Shown: positions 9,607 through 20,142 of the stretch, piece after piece
How the letters are laid out: each line of letters starts with the position of its first letter
How positions within the stretch are numbered: the stretch's first letter is position 1
Notes under the pieces: generated by a model
The model's database searches: none
The model's input: only the letters and a program-made list of their open reading frames with translations
What the model was told of the DNA's origin: nothing
Made by a program: the position numbers and the translations under genes
Assembly: GCA_026014665.1 (NCBI GenBank)
Contig: JAOZHX010000017.1
Coordinates: 62,001-126,000 of the forward strand
Direction: 5' to 3'
DNA: 64,000 bases
Source: Candidatus Bathyarchaeota archaeon
GTDB lineage: Archaea; Thermoproteota; Bathyarchaeia; Bathyarchaeales; Bathycorpusculaceae

Positions 9607-10128
9607 TTGGTTAGGGCAGCGTTGGTGACTCCTGCATATTTGTCTGTAGCTTGGGTTTTGATGGTTAGCTATCAGGTTTTCACTCAAACAGCCGTAAACA
9701 CTGTTGTGTATGCCATCAGCCCTTTTCTTCCAGTGGTCGGGTCATGGTTGACTATGCGGATGGATATTGTGGTTTTTGTTTATGCGTTTGCATGGGTTTT
9801 TGTCTTGTCATCTATCATCCCCTCTTTAATTTTGGGAAAGGAACGGAGCGTGCTGATTCAATTCATAGTTTGCCTAACATTGACTCTAACGGGAATAATT
9901 TTGATTGACACTTTAAAGAATATTTATAGTTTTGACCTTTCAAACCGAGAAGTTCTCTTTTCGAATCCCTTCACGCAACTGTTTAACAACGTTTTCTTTG
10001 CGGTTTTTTATCTTTCGCTCCCGTATGTTTTCATGTTAGCTATAGACATAAATGCAAGGAAGAAACGCAAGCAGGATTTTAAGAGAATCAAAGATTTAAC
10101 CGATGGATACTTTAGCAAACGCCAATAA
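9607..10128 (+). CDS. Hypothetical membrane protein
   Basis: About 4 TM segments; non-ATG start. Confidence 0.45.
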   Translation: MVRAALVTPAYLSVAWVLMVSYQVFTQTAVNTVVYAISPFLPVVGSWLTMRMDIVVFVYAFAWVFVLSSIIPSLILGKERSVLIQFIVCLTLTLTGIILIDTLKNIYSFDLSNREVLFSNPFTQLFNNVFFAVFYLSLPYVFMLAIDINARKKRKQDFKRIKDLTDGYFSKRQ

Positions 10129-10207
10129 TCCGCTTCGGTTTTGGTGCGGGAGAGCGAAAAGGTGAAAAGGCACAATGTCCATTTAATTTTTAGATTGGTG
10201 GCTACGT

Positions 10208-10408
10208 ATGAGCGACGTGAATATGGCATCTATCCAGTTGAACGGTGATAAACAAAATTTCATACTCGACAAGAAGGACTTCAAAACAGGCAGCAGGGGC
10301 TATCATGGAACAGGCAAGATGGTGGCTGGAGGCAAAAAATATCAAGTTAACATCCAGCTGGTTGAAATTGGTTCTAAACCCAAAACAAACGAAGAAAACA
10401 AAAAGTAG
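10208..10408 (+). CDS. Small hypothetical protein
   Basis: 66-aa ORF with ATG, coding-like composition, preceding convergent cyclophilin gene. Confidence 0.5.
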   Translation: MSDVNMASIQLNGDKQNFILDKKDFKTGSRGYHGTGKMVAGGKKYQVNIQLVEIGSKPKTNEENKK

Positions 10409-10443
10409 CCTAAATTTCTAACTATTATTTTTTGTGGGCCTTT

Positions 10444-11055
10444 CTAAGGCAGAATTGATGCTTTTGTAACTACCACTGGGTTGACTGGAACACTTATTTC
10501 ACCGGGAATGTAGGGGTTTTCTGTTGCCGGAGCGTTAGCGATTGCGTCGACAACGTCTTTGCCTTCGATTACCTTGCCGAACACCGTGTAGGTTGAGTCA
10601 AAGCCTGATTGGGAATACTTCTGCCCGTTATCAACTACGTTTATGAAGAACTGGCTGGTTGCAGAATTGGGCTGGCTGGTTTTTGCCATAGCAATCGTGT
10701 AGGGTGTGTTGCGGTTGTTGCTGCCTATTTCATCTTTGATTTGGTCGACTTGCCCGTTGACTTGTCCGCCTTGAATCATGAATCCTGCAACTATGCGGTG
10801 GAAGGTTGTGCCGTCGTATTTGCCTGCTTTGACGAGGTTTATGAAGTTGCTTGTGGTTATGGGTTTGTCGGTTCGTAGCTCGATGATTATGTTGCCTGCG
10901 GTGGTTTCTAACAAGACTTTGGTGGGTTTAGGTTGGTTTGCAATCAATGTGTATGCTCCAAATGCAGCTATCGCCAAAACTACTATCGCTATAGCAACCC
11001 ACAGTGCAGTGTTGGACTTGCGCTTTCGTGCTTGATAATATGTTTTGGGAGCCAT
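10444..11055 (-). CDS. Cyclophilin-type peptidyl-prolyl cis-trans isomerase, N-terminal membrane anchor
   Basis: YDGTTFHRIVAGFMIQGG, NSATSQFFINVVDN, FGKVIEGKDVVDAIA. Confidence 0.92.
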   Translation of the reverse strand: MAPKTYYQARKRKSNTALWVAIAIVVLAIAAFGAYTLIANQPKPTKVLLETTAGNIIIELRTDKPITTSNFINLVKAGKYDGTTFHRIVAGFMIQGGQVNGQVDQIKDEIGSNNRNTPYTIAMAKTSQPNSATSQFFINVVDNGQKYSQSGFDSTYTVFGKVIEGKDVVDAIANAPATENPYIPGEISVPVNPVVVTKASILP

Positions 11056-11129
11056 GCAAAGAGATTCATCGGATGTTTATTTAATCCTTTCTTATTTCTG
11101 CGAGCTTTTGATACAGCGGCAATGGGCAG

Positions 11130-11172
11130 GTGTTTTTTGTTGGTTGGCAAAATCTATAGCCCCTTTTATATA
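11130..11172 (+). promoter_or_regulatory. Promoter-like motif (TATA CCCTTTTATATA) shared with 43073-43113
   Basis: GTGTTTTTTGTTGGTTGGCAAAATCTATAGCCCCTTTTATATA vs GTGTTTTGTTGCTTGCAAAATTCTATAGCCCCCTTATATAAA. Confidence 0.6.
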
Positions 11173-11303
11173 GTTTGAATGGGTGTTTTTTGTCTGTGGT
11201 TTTTTTGGAAGTTTTTTGGGGTTTGTTTGATTTCTTGTAGGGTGTGCCCGTTATGGTTTTATATGCATGATGCATGTAGAAGTGAAGATAAGAGTAATCC
11301 GCT

Positions 11304-12746
11304 ATGTCCGATACTGGAGTTTCCGTTAAGAAAAATGAAGACTTCTCTGAATGGTACGTTGAAGTAGTGCTTAAAGCTGAGCTTGCAGATTACGCGCCTG
11401 TGAAAGGCTGCATGATAATTCGCCCCGACGCCTATGCAGTTTGGGAGAGAATCCAAGATATCCTAAACGAGAAAATCCATCGCACAGGTCACCGTAACGT
11501 GTATTTTCCGATGTTTATCCCTGAAGCTTTCCTCAAAAAAGAGGCTGAACATTTCGAGGGGTTCACGCCTGAGGTTGCTTGGATTACGCAGGGTGGAGAT
11601 ACTCCGCTGGAAGAGAAACTGGCGGTTCGACCCACAAGCGAAACGATAATGTACGATGCTTTCAGCAAATGGGTGCGCAGTTGGCGCGACTTACCAATCA
11701 AAATCAATCAGTGGTGCAACATTGTACGCTGGGAAACTAAAGCTACCAAACTGTTTTTACGCACTAGAGAGTTCCTATGGCAAGAGGGACACACTGCGCA
11801 CCTTACAGCTGAGGAAGCTGAAGCAGAAGTCATGTATGCGCTGGGCGAGTACCGGGACATCATGGAAAACTACCTTGCCATTCCCGTGCTAGTAGGCGTT
11901 AAGAGTGAAAGCGAAAAATTTGCAGGTGCCCTCTACACAACTGCATTGGAAGCAATCATGCCCGACGGTAAAGCCCTGCAGATGGGAACGAGCCACAACC
12001 TGGGTCAGCACTTCGCCAAGGTTTTTGATATCAAGTTCATCGGTGAAGATAAGGCTGAGCATTATGTTTGGCAAACCAGTTGGGGCATAACTACTCGGCT
12101 CATAGGCGCCATGGTTATGGTTCACGGAGATGACAAGGGCTTGGTTATGCCGCCTAAAGTTGCGCCTGTTCATGTTGTTATTATTCCGATTCCTTTCAAA
12201 GGAGCGGAGCCGGAGGCAATTGCGGCGAAAGCTAAAGAAATCGCCGATAACCTCAAAGCTAAAGGCTACAGTGTGGTTTTAGATGACCGCCAAGAGTATA
12301 CGCCTGGCTGGAAATTTAACCAGTGGGAACTCAAGGGCGTACCAATCCGCATTGAAATCGGTCCAAGAGACCTAAAGCAAGGGCAAGTAGTTATGGTTAG
12401 GCGGGATACGGGTCAGAAGACTCCGGTTAAGGACGCTGAAATAGCCGCCTCCGTTGATGCGTTACTGCACGAAATCCACAATAACATGTTCGCTAAAGCT
12501 AAAGCTCTTCTGCAAGACAAAACCTCAGTGGTGCAAAGCTACGAAGAATTTAAGCAAGTTGTAGAAGAAAAAGGCGGGTTTATCAAGGCAGCATGGTGCG
12601 GCAAACCTTCCTGTGAAGCAAAAATCAAAGAGGAAACAGGCGCTACAATCCGCATCATACCCTTCCAGAAAGAAGAGCCAACGTCTGGTTGCATCATCTG
12701 CGGGCAGAAAGCAAAGGACACGGCTTACTTCGCAAGGTCATACTAA
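11304..12746 (+). CDS. proS: Prolyl-tRNA synthetase (archaeal/eukaryal type)
   Basis: GCMIIRPDAYAVWERIQ, VRPTSETIMYDAFSKWVRSWRDLPIKINQW class II motifs. Confidence 0.96.
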   Translation: MSDTGVSVKKNEDFSEWYVEVVLKAELADYAPVKGCMIIRPDAYAVWERIQDILNEKIHRTGHRNVYFPMFIPEAFLKKEAEHFEGFTPEVAWITQGGDTPLEEKLAVRPTSETIMYDAFSKWVRSWRDLPIKINQWCNIVRWETKATKLFLRTREFLWQEGHTAHLTAEEAEAEVMYALGEYRDIMENYLAIPVLVGVKSESEKFAGALYTTALEAIMPDGKALQMGTSHNLGQHFAKVFDIKFIGEDKAEHYVWQTSWGITTRLIGAMVMVHGDDKGLVMPPKVAPVHVVIIPIPFKGAEPEAIAAKAKEIADNLKAKGYSVVLDDRQEYTPGWKFNQWELKGVPIRIEIGPRDLKQGQVVMVRRDTGQKTPVKDAEIAASVDALLHEIHNNMFAKAKALLQDKTSVVQSYEEFKQVVEEKGGFIKAAWCGKPSCEAKIKEETGATIRIIPFQKEEPTSGCIICGQKAKDTAYFARSY

Positions 12747-14575
12747 ACCTTTGCGTAAAGCCGCCCTGCAACGTCAGCTAAGCCTAATTTTTCGAGTGTT
12801 TCCTTAGTGGGGACACCGTTAATGTTCCAGCCTCGCATCTGATAGTAAACATCAAGCATAGCATTGTACTTTTCCAGGTTGAGTGTTGAGCCTTCATATG
12901 GGCTTCCGACTAGGGGTTCTTTGAACCAGCGCATTGGCGGAACATCAAGTTCACGGCTCCACTCTTTGCCGTACTCGCGAACCCAAAATGCCCGCACCAA
13001 ATTGAGGATTCTGTCGCTCACCTCGTTGATGCGGTCCATGGAAAACTCCACACCCGTTGCTGCCCGTAGGTACTTGTGGTACCATTCCAAGCCAAACCCA
13101 AGCGAGTTGTAGGGAAAACGGCAAACCCCCAGTGCTTCGAAGAGTCCGCCTCGGATAAGCTGCGTCTTGATTAGGTACGCTACTTTTTCTTTGTCGTAGT
13201 TTTCTCTACCAGCCTTTATCTCCCAAGTGATTAGCCAAGCGTCCTTGTGGTGGGCTCCGATGCTGCTGGTGCCGTAAGCCAAAGCCATGCCTGGCGCAGC
13301 GTGACAGTCGTAAGCGCTGATTTCTAAACCTTTAACATGCATCGCCCAGTCGCCCGAGCCGTTGCCGATTTTTGCGGATGCTGCTCGTACGCCTTCAGCC
13401 AGAACGTCGCCGACGCCTCGCCTGTAAGCAATATCCTCAATCAAGCCTTCAATCGCCTCAAAGTCACCCCATTCGAATTTCTCTTTTATGAGTCCTTTCT
13501 GGGAGGCTTCTATGGCAAAGCCGACTACGTTGCCAAGGGAGATGCTGTCGAAGCTGAATTCGTCAGCCAAACGGTTAAGGACTGCAACCTGCGAAAGGCT
13601 GCCTAAGCCAATGTTAGCGCCCAACATGCCCACGTTCTCATAATCAAGTTCTGAATCTTTGCCTTCGCTGTCTTTGACCACGTTGCCGCAGGTCATGTTG
13701 CACTGTGGACAGCCGCGATTGGAAACCTTCATTTTCTCCATGGTAAAACCGCCTATACCCTCCGCCTGCTCGAAGGTTCCTTGCCTAAAGTTGAAGGTGG
13801 GCAAGACGCTGTTTTCTTGACTCCACTCCACCGTTGACATGGTTCCCTGCCGCTTCCAAAAGCTGTAGAGCGGTTTAGCCAACACCTCTTTGTAGCCATC
13901 GGCTGCCAGTTTTTTCATTTCCTCGGGGTTTGCAAGAGGAATTGGCTTGGTGCCTTCGATGACGAGGGCTTTTAGGTTTTTGCTGCCCATCACCGCGCCC
14001 ATGCCTGGTCTTCCGCCAGCACGTCCTTCCTGCGAAACCACGGTGGCAAACTTGACAAGGTTCTCTCCTGCCTGTCCAATGGACACTATGCCTGAGTTTC
14101 GGGGGTACACCTTCTTTAGGCGTTCCTCTGTTTCAAAGGAGCTTGTCCCCCAATAGTCTTTGGCGTTGACAAACTCAACTGCATCGTCTTTGATGTGCAG
14201 GATTACGGGTGCCGCGGCTTTGCCTTTGATAATTATGGCGTCATACCCTGCTTTGCGCATGTAAACCGCTGCCCAGCTACCAGTGTTTCCGTCGCCATAC
14301 CCGCCTGTTAAGGGGCTTTTTGAGGCAACCACGAGTTTTCCGCTGTTTGGCAGTCCAATGCCGGTTAAGGGTCCAGCGGCGAAAATCAACAAGTTTTCTG
14401 GTGAGAACGGGTCAGTTCCTTCTTTTAGGCGGTCCCAGAGGATTTTTGCTGCAAAGCCCCTGCCGCCAAGAAAATTCAACGCTAAACTTTCATCGTATTG
14501 TTCTGCGGTGGCTTTTCTTTGGGTTAAATCTATGTTTAAGAATACTCCTGTCCAGCCCAGCATTATATTCACCAA
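12743..14575 (-). CDS. Aldehyde ferredoxin oxidoreductase (tungsten pterin family)
   Basis: LGGRGFAAKILWDRL, GSKNLKALVIEG, NRGCPQCNMTCGN. Confidence 0.93.
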   Translation of the reverse strand: MVNIMLGWTGVFLNIDLTQRKATAEQYDESLALNFLGGRGFAAKILWDRLKEGTDPFSPENLLIFAAGPLTGIGLPNSGKLVVASKSPLTGGYGDGNTGSWAAVYMRKAGYDAIIIKGKAAAPVILHIKDDAVEFVNAKDYWGTSSFETEERLKKVYPRNSGIVSIGQAGENLVKFATVVSQEGRAGGRPGMGAVMGSKNLKALVIEGTKPIPLANPEEMKKLAADGYKEVLAKPLYSFWKRQGTMSTVEWSQENSVLPTFNFRQGTFEQAEGIGGFTMEKMKVSNRGCPQCNMTCGNVVKDSEGKDSELDYENVGMLGANIGLGSLSQVAVLNRLADEFSFDSISLGNVVGFAIEASQKGLIKEKFEWGDFEAIEGLIEDIAYRRGVGDVLAEGVRAASAKIGNGSGDWAMHVKGLEISAYDCHAAPGMALAYGTSSIGAHHKDAWLITWEIKAGRENYDKEKVAYLIKTQLIRGGLFEALGVCRFPYNSLGFGLEWYHKYLRAATGVEFSMDRINEVSDRILNLVRAFWVREYGKEWSRELDVPPMRWFKEPLVGSPYEGSTLNLEKYNAMLDVYYQMRGWNINGVPTKETLEKLGLADVAGRLYAKV

Positions 14576-14698
14576 AACAAGTAACTATTTGTATGAAGCA
14601 GAAATAAAAACGTACTGAGAAACTCAAAATGGGAATTTCAAAGGGAACTGACCGGCAGAGTTCAGTTTTTTGGGGTTGGCGTTAGGAACCTTTATTTT

Positions 14699-15976
14699 TT
14701 GGAGCTAACAAGTGTTGTGGTTACAGGTAACACGACTTTGGCAAACGTCAGGGTAACCAGCCGCGCAAGCAACATTGAGTACGCTATACGGGATGTTATA
14801 GTGCATACTCAAGAGCTCCTCAAAAACGGCAAAAAAATCTATTACCTCAACATCGGCGACCCTGCCGCCTTCGATTTCAAGACGCCCCAGTACGTTAAGG
14901 ATGCGCTCTGCAAAGCCATCGAATGCGACGACAACTATTATTCGCCAAGCGAAGGCAGACCCGAACTTCGGGAAGCCATCGTACGCAAGGAAAAACGAGT
15001 AAACAACGTAGACATAACTGCGGACAACGTGCTAGTAACCGAGGGCATTTCAGAGGGTATCCAGATGATTTTGGCGGCGCTCGTAGAGAGGGGCGACGAA
15101 ATCCTTTTCCCAGGACCCACGTACCCACCCTATATTTCCTACACCCGATTCTTCGACGGTACACCTGTTGCTTATGAAACCATAGAGAAAGAGGGTTGGG
15201 TTCCCAACATCGATGATTTACGAAGCAAAATCTCGCCTAAAACCCGCGCAATCGTCATCACAAACCCCAACAACCCCACTGGCAGCGTCTACAGCGCAAA
15301 ATGTATAAAGGAAATGATTGACGTCGCAGGCGAATACAACCTGCCCATAGTTTCAGACGAGATCTACGATCAACTCACTTACGAGAAAGAATTCGTCAGC
15401 ACAGCATGCCTCTCCGGGGATGTGCCGGTGATCGGGCTCAACGGCTTTTCCAAGGTTTACCAGATGACGGGGTGGAGGCTTGGCTACATGTACTTTAAGG
15501 GTCAGGGCAAAGCTCTTGACGATTTACGATTGGGAGTCGAGAAGCAGTGCCGTATCCGTCTATGCGCCAACACACCAGTACAAATCGCTGGAGCAGCGGC
15601 GTTGGATGGTCCACAGGACTTTGTTAAAGGCATCGTTGATCGACTGCGGGAGCGGCGGGATTTCGCTTGGAAACGCCTCAACGAGATTGAAGGCATCACC
15701 ACGACTAAGCCTGAAGGCGCGTTCTACATATTCCCCAAAATCGAAGGCATAGGCAAACGATGGAAGGACGACATGGACTTTGTGGTGCAATTGCTAAGAG
15801 AAACCGGTGTGCTCATCGTAAACGGCTCAGGCTTCGACCCCATCTACGGTAAAGACCACGCTCGAATAGTCTTTCTGCCACCCATTGAAGAACTAGAGGA
15901 AGCTTTCAATGCTTTGGAGCGATTCATGAAGAAAAAAGCCAAGCAAGAAGCCCAAAGACGCGTGGGACATGGCTAA
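14699..15976 (+). CDS. Class I/II aminotransferase (alanine/aspartate aminotransferase-like)
   Basis: VITNPNNPTGSVY, IVSDEIYDQL, GFSKVYQMTGWRLGY PLP motifs. Confidence 0.9.
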   Translation: MELTSVVVTGNTTLANVRVTSRASNIEYAIRDVIVHTQELLKNGKKIYYLNIGDPAAFDFKTPQYVKDALCKAIECDDNYYSPSEGRPELREAIVRKEKRVNNVDITADNVLVTEGISEGIQMILAALVERGDEILFPGPTYPPYISYTRFFDGTPVAYETIEKEGWVPNIDDLRSKISPKTRAIVITNPNNPTGSVYSAKCIKEMIDVAGEYNLPIVSDEIYDQLTYEKEFVSTACLSGDVPVIGLNGFSKVYQMTGWRLGYMYFKGQGKALDDLRLGVEKQCRIRLCANTPVQIAGAAALDGPQDFVKGIVDRLRERRDFAWKRLNEIEGITTTKPEGAFYIFPKIEGIGKRWKDDMDFVVQLLRETGVLIVNGSGFDPIYGKDHARIVFLPPIEELEEAFNALERFMKKKAKQEAQRRVGHG

Positions 15977-15988
15977 AGAGGAAAAAAT

Positions 15989-16873
15989 TTAGATTCTTGT
16001 GCCGTTTGCTGGGTTTTCGATGACTTTTTGGAACTCAGCCATCAACAACTTGGTGATTGGTCCGGGCTTGCCGTCGCCGATTTGGCGTTTGTTAACTTCT
16101 CGTATGGGCACAAGTTCCATGGCTGTGCCTGTGAAGAAGGCTTCGTCAGCGTTGAACATCATAAACGGCGTTATGTTTGCCACTGTAAGTTTTATGCCAA
16201 GTTTCTCGCAAAGCATAGAAACCACTTCAGCGGTGATGCCTGCAAGCGCTCCAGTCGCAGTTGGCGGCGTCAAAATTTCACCGTTTTTAACTATGAACAC
16301 GTTTTCCCCTACACCTTCCGCCACGCAACCGCTGGCTTCAAGGCAGATGGCTTCATCGACCCCGCAGGCGTTGGCTTCAATTTTTGCCATGACGCTGTTT
16401 AGGTAGTTTAATGATTTTATTTCATGGGTAGTTGCATCGACGGGGTTGCGGCGGACCCAGCTAAACATGGTTGTGATGCCGGTTTCTTTGGCGTTGCCTG
16501 CGCGAATGTTGATGGTATCAGTGATTACGATAACTGTAGGTTTTGGGCATTTACGTGGATCTAACCCAAGGTCTCCGACGCCTCTTGAGACGACAAGGCG
16601 GATGTAGGAGTCACGCATCTTGTTTTTGCGCAAAGTCTCAACAACAGCTTTGGTCATTTCTTCTTTGGTCAACGGAATTTGAAGTGCTATGGCGTGGGCT
16701 GATCGGTAGAGCCGGTCGATGTGTTCTTTTAGTTTGAAGACGATGCCGTTGTATTCTCGGATGCCTTCGAAGACTCCGTCGCCATAGAGGAAGCCGTGGT
16801 CGTAGACGGAGATTTTAGCTTGTGATTTAGGGTAGTATTCGCCGTCTATGTAGACTAACAGTTCACTGCTCAT
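15989..16873 (-). CDS. ilvE: Branched-chain amino acid aminotransferase (class IV)
   Basis: YDHGFLYGDGVFEGIREYNG, SLNYLNSVMAKIEA, EASGCVAEGVGENVFIVK. Confidence 0.9.
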   Translation of the reverse strand: MSSELLVYIDGEYYPKSQAKISVYDHGFLYGDGVFEGIREYNGIVFKLKEHIDRLYRSAHAIALQIPLTKEEMTKAVVETLRKNKMRDSYIRLVVSRGVGDLGLDPRKCPKPTVIVITDTINIRAGNAKETGITTMFSWVRRNPVDATTHEIKSLNYLNSVMAKIEANACGVDEAICLEASGCVAEGVGENVFIVKNGEILTPPTATGALAGITAEVVSMLCEKLGIKLTVANITPFMMFNADEAFFTGTAMELVPIREVNKRQIGDGKPGPITKLLMAEFQKVIENPANGTRI

Positions 16874-16968
16874 TTGTTTTCCACTTCTTGGATGACTGTT
16901 TCATATTGTCCAATTATTTGATATAGTTTATCCCAGTGATACATACGATTCATTTATGACTACTATCA

Positions 16969-18873
16969 TTAACCGTGGAATTGGGGACGTTGGGACAGGT
17001 AAATCGGCAATGGCAACGGCTTGAAAGGCTTGCCCGCGATTTTGTCGCAGACTTTAGCAATCAACTGCTCTGCTGTCATGCTCTCCTGCTTGCCTTTCTG
17101 CGCGCGGTCTCGAACTGACAGGGTGCCTGACTCAATTTCTTTCTCGCCTACGACTATTACGTAGGGTACCCATTCTTGTTCAGCTTCTCGAATCTTCTTC
17201 TGTAGTGTTGCGGCAGTATCGTCGATGTCAACTCGGATACATCGTGAACTGATTTGTTTAGCTAACTCTTCCACTTTACCCATAAACCTGTCGGAAATTG
17301 GAATCAGACGCACCTGAGTTGGGGACAACCAAAGCGGCAGCATAGGCGCCTTGCCATTCATTTGTTCGCGGTAAGCCTTCTCCAAAAGCGCGTAGATGTC
17401 ACGTTCGATGGCTCCGCTGGGCGAGCAGTGCAGAATCAGCGGATACTGTTTTTCGCCTTTCTCATCTACATAGGTGATGTCATAGCGTTTGGCGTTTTCC
17501 ACGTCGATTTGGTCGGTGCTAAGCGCTGCGGCTTTGTCTTGGTTGTCCACAAAGTTAAGGTCCCATTTCAACGCGAAGTAGAAGAAGCGTTCGTTCCACA
17601 CTTCGGCAAGGATGGGTTTGCCGAATTTCTGCGCCAACTCCGCGATGAAGTCTTTGTGTTCTGCGTAGAAGTCCTTGGTGAAGCGCATGGCGATTTCGTA
17701 GTCGTCTTTCTCTAAGCCGATGTTTGCAAGGACATCTAAGCATAGGTCGAACCGGACCATGAATTCTTTCTTAGCTTGCTCTAAGTCAGTACAGAAGGCA
17801 TGGCAATCGGGCATGGTGAAAGCTCGGAGCCGCTTTAGTCCGACGACTTCGCCGCTTTTCTCTCGGCGGAAACTGTATCGGGTAAGCTCGTAGAGTTTAA
17901 GAGGCATCTGTTTGTAGCTGAATTGGACGTCGTGAACCATCAGGAACTGCCCAAAACATGCCGCAAAACGCAAGAAGAGCTCTTTGTCTTCGGATTTGAG
18001 CACGTATTGGCGGGCTGGGAAACGGTTGAGGTAGCTTGAGAGGCTGGGGTGATTGAAGTCGTACATGAGTGGGGTTTCGACTTCCATGCCGCCATAAGCT
18101 GCCACACGCGCGGTAACGTATTGTTCAAGGAGCGATTTTATCATGCGCCCCTTGGGGTACCATCGGATGTTGCCGGGGTCGCTGCCGGGTTCGTAATCGG
18201 CGATTTCCAGCCGCTTCATCAACGGCACATGTGGAGGCATCACCGTGACTGCGCGTGTTTTTTTGATTTCGTATTGTGAGAATTTCTGGAGGTTGGTGTG
18301 TCCTTTAAACTTGAATTCTTCGATGGGCACTAGCGAGCCGTCGGGTTGCAGGATGTGCCAGTAGGATTTCATGGTGTCTTCTGCTTTGAGTGCTGCGGAA
18401 ACGGGTTCTTCTTCTTTTTTGGGTTCGCTGGGAGCTTTCGGTTCTGTCGTTGCGGCTGGTTCTGATGGAGCATACGAGCGAGCTTGTTCCGCAAGAGGGT
18501 GCCCTTTGATGGAGATTGTGAATTGTTTGTTCCAGCCAAAGGGTGCACGGTAGGTTTCGATGCCTTTGGTTTTTGCGTAGGCTTCCATGTCTTTGATTAT
18601 GGCTAGTGCTTGACTGGGTTTAGAGAGGTTGCTGCTGAGGTGTGCGAAGGGATAAATGAGGATGCGGTTGACTTTGAGTTTGCCTAGGAAAGCTCGGACA
18701 TCGTCTATGGCTTTTTGTGCCATGGCGGCGTTGTCTCCTTCTTCTATGGCGGTGAAGAGAACGATGATTTCTTCGAGTCGGGTCTCTGTTTTCTCTGCTT
18801 CCTCAGCTATGTTGATTTCTTTTTCAAGGGGTTTGTAGGTTATGTAGTTAGAGTGCAGTTGGAGTATACGCAT
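16969..18873 (-). CDS. thrS: Threonyl-tRNA synthetase, archaeal type with N-terminal editing domain
   Basis: MRILQLHSNYITYKPL editing domain; RWYPKGRMIKSLLEQYV; RREKSGEVVGLKRLRAFTMPDCHAFC; C-terminal anticodon-binding domain. Confidence 0.95.
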   Translation of the reverse strand: MRILQLHSNYITYKPLEKEINIAEEAEKTETRLEEIIVLFTAIEEGDNAAMAQKAIDDVRAFLGKLKVNRILIYPFAHLSSNLSKPSQALAIIKDMEAYAKTKGIETYRAPFGWNKQFTISIKGHPLAEQARSYAPSEPAATTEPKAPSEPKKEEEPVSAALKAEDTMKSYWHILQPDGSLVPIEEFKFKGHTNLQKFSQYEIKKTRAVTVMPPHVPLMKRLEIADYEPGSDPGNIRWYPKGRMIKSLLEQYVTARVAAYGGMEVETPLMYDFNHPSLSSYLNRFPARQYVLKSEDKELFLRFAACFGQFLMVHDVQFSYKQMPLKLYELTRYSFRREKSGEVVGLKRLRAFTMPDCHAFCTDLEQAKKEFMVRFDLCLDVLANIGLEKDDYEIAMRFTKDFYAEHKDFIAELAQKFGKPILAEVWNERFFYFALKWDLNFVDNQDKAAALSTDQIDVENAKRYDITYVDEKGEKQYPLILHCSPSGAIERDIYALLEKAYREQMNGKAPMLPLWLSPTQVRLIPISDRFMGKVEELAKQISSRCIRVDIDDTAATLQKKIREAEQEWVPYVIVVGEKEIESGTLSVRDRAQKGKQESMTAEQLIAKVCDKIAGKPFKPLPLPIYLSQRPQFHG

Positions 18874-18887
18874 GTCAACCAGCTCGT

Positions 18888-19103
18888 TTAGTGGCCGTAA
18901 CGCCACTTGTCAAGTGTTTTATCTTTCTTTGTTTTTTTCTTATATTCTTTGTAGTGGTCTTTACAGAGATAAGCGCGTTTTTCTGAGCCAACGCTAAAGC
19001 CGGCTGCCTTGACTTTGTCGGCTGATATTGAACGAACGGCTTCTTTGCCGCAGACATTGCATTTCGCGCCTTTTTCGATGCGTCCCAAACGGTTCACGCT
19101 CAC
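18888..19103 (-). CDS. Small zinc-binding protein, function unknown
   Basis: CNVCGKEAVRSI...YLCKDHYKEY C-x2-C...C-x2-H arrangement. Confidence 0.6.
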   Translation of the reverse strand: MSVNRLGRIEKGAKCNVCGKEAVRSISADKVKAAGFSVGSEKRAYLCKDHYKEYKKKTKKDKTLDKWRYGH

Positions 19104-19129
19104 AATTGGTTTTGGTTAGGTAATGTATT

Positions 19130-20056
19130 CTATTGCTTAAGTTCCTTTTCATACAAAACGTTGGCTCTGCGATAAATCTCTTCTTTTTTGCCAAAATAAG
19201 TGGGACCGATTCCTTCTAGGACGCATGAAGCGGCGGCGGAGCCGACGGCTGCGCACCATAGCATCTCTTTTTGGCGAAGGTATTCGACAAGGTATGCACC
19301 GATGAAAACGTCTCCTGCGCCTGTGGGGTCAACCAGCACCTGGGAGGGGCAGCTGCCTATGTTGTATTGTGCTCCTTCGATTGAGAGCACGCTGCCTTTG
19401 CTGCCTTGGGTGACGATGACGGTCCCAACGCCATAATCGTGGATTGTCTTTATTGCTTGTTTGAGTTCGTTTTGTCCTGTTTGGGCGAGGATTTCGTTTT
19501 GCGAGGCTTTGTATATGTTTATTAGGCTTAGGATGCGGTTGTCTACGGAAGCGTTTTCGGTTACGTTTCCTGCTTCGTCGAAGCTTCGAAGCAATCCTTG
19601 CGGATCCAATGAAAGTATATCGGCTTGCTTTTTGAGTTGTTCGACGGTTTCGTAGTTGACTTCGTTGGCTATGGGTGCAACATGGATGGCTTTGGCATGA
19701 AGGTTCTTGGGCAAATCAGCTGGGTTTATCGGTGCACCTTTACTTTTTAGTTTGAGTGTCCGTTGGGCGAAGTCTGGGCTGTAGGTTAGTTCAAAGCAGG
19801 TTGATGGCTCGCTTTCGATTTTTTTGACGTTGGTGATGCTTATGCCTTCCTGCTCGACCCACCATAAGTATGCGTCAGGGAAGTTGCCTCCGACTCGTGA
19901 AATCACTGAGGCGGTTGCATCTAGGTGTTTGGCGGAAAAGGAGGTGTAGGTTGCGGCTCCTCCCAAAACTACGAAGGGTTTGGTTCTATTGGGCAGTAGG
20001 AGGGTGTCGATTGCGAAGTGCCCGACTACAGCTAAGTCAAAATTTTGAGCCGCCAT
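19130..20056 (-). CDS. PfkB-family carbohydrate/nucleoside kinase
   Basis: FVVLGGAATYTSFSAKHL and VLVDPTGAGDVFIGAYLVEY PfkB signatures. Confidence 0.88.
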   Translation of the reverse strand: MAAQNFDLAVVGHFAIDTLLLPNRTKPFVVLGGAATYTSFSAKHLDATASVISRVGGNFPDAYLWWVEQEGISITNVKKIESEPSTCFELTYSPDFAQRTLKLKSKGAPINPADLPKNLHAKAIHVAPIANEVNYETVEQLKKQADILSLDPQGLLRSFDEAGNVTENASVDNRILSLINIYKASQNEILAQTGQNELKQAIKTIHDYGVGTVIVTQGSKGSVLSIEGAQYNIGSCPSQVLVDPTGAGDVFIGAYLVEYLRQKEMLWCAAVGSAAASCVLEGIGPTYFGKKEEIYRRANVLYEKELKQ

Positions 20057-20142
20057 TTCTTATCTCACTTGTCAATATAAGATAGGTTGTATATAGGATT
20101 GCTTATAGAAGCGTTTTATCTTCGTATGATAATTGGTGTTGT

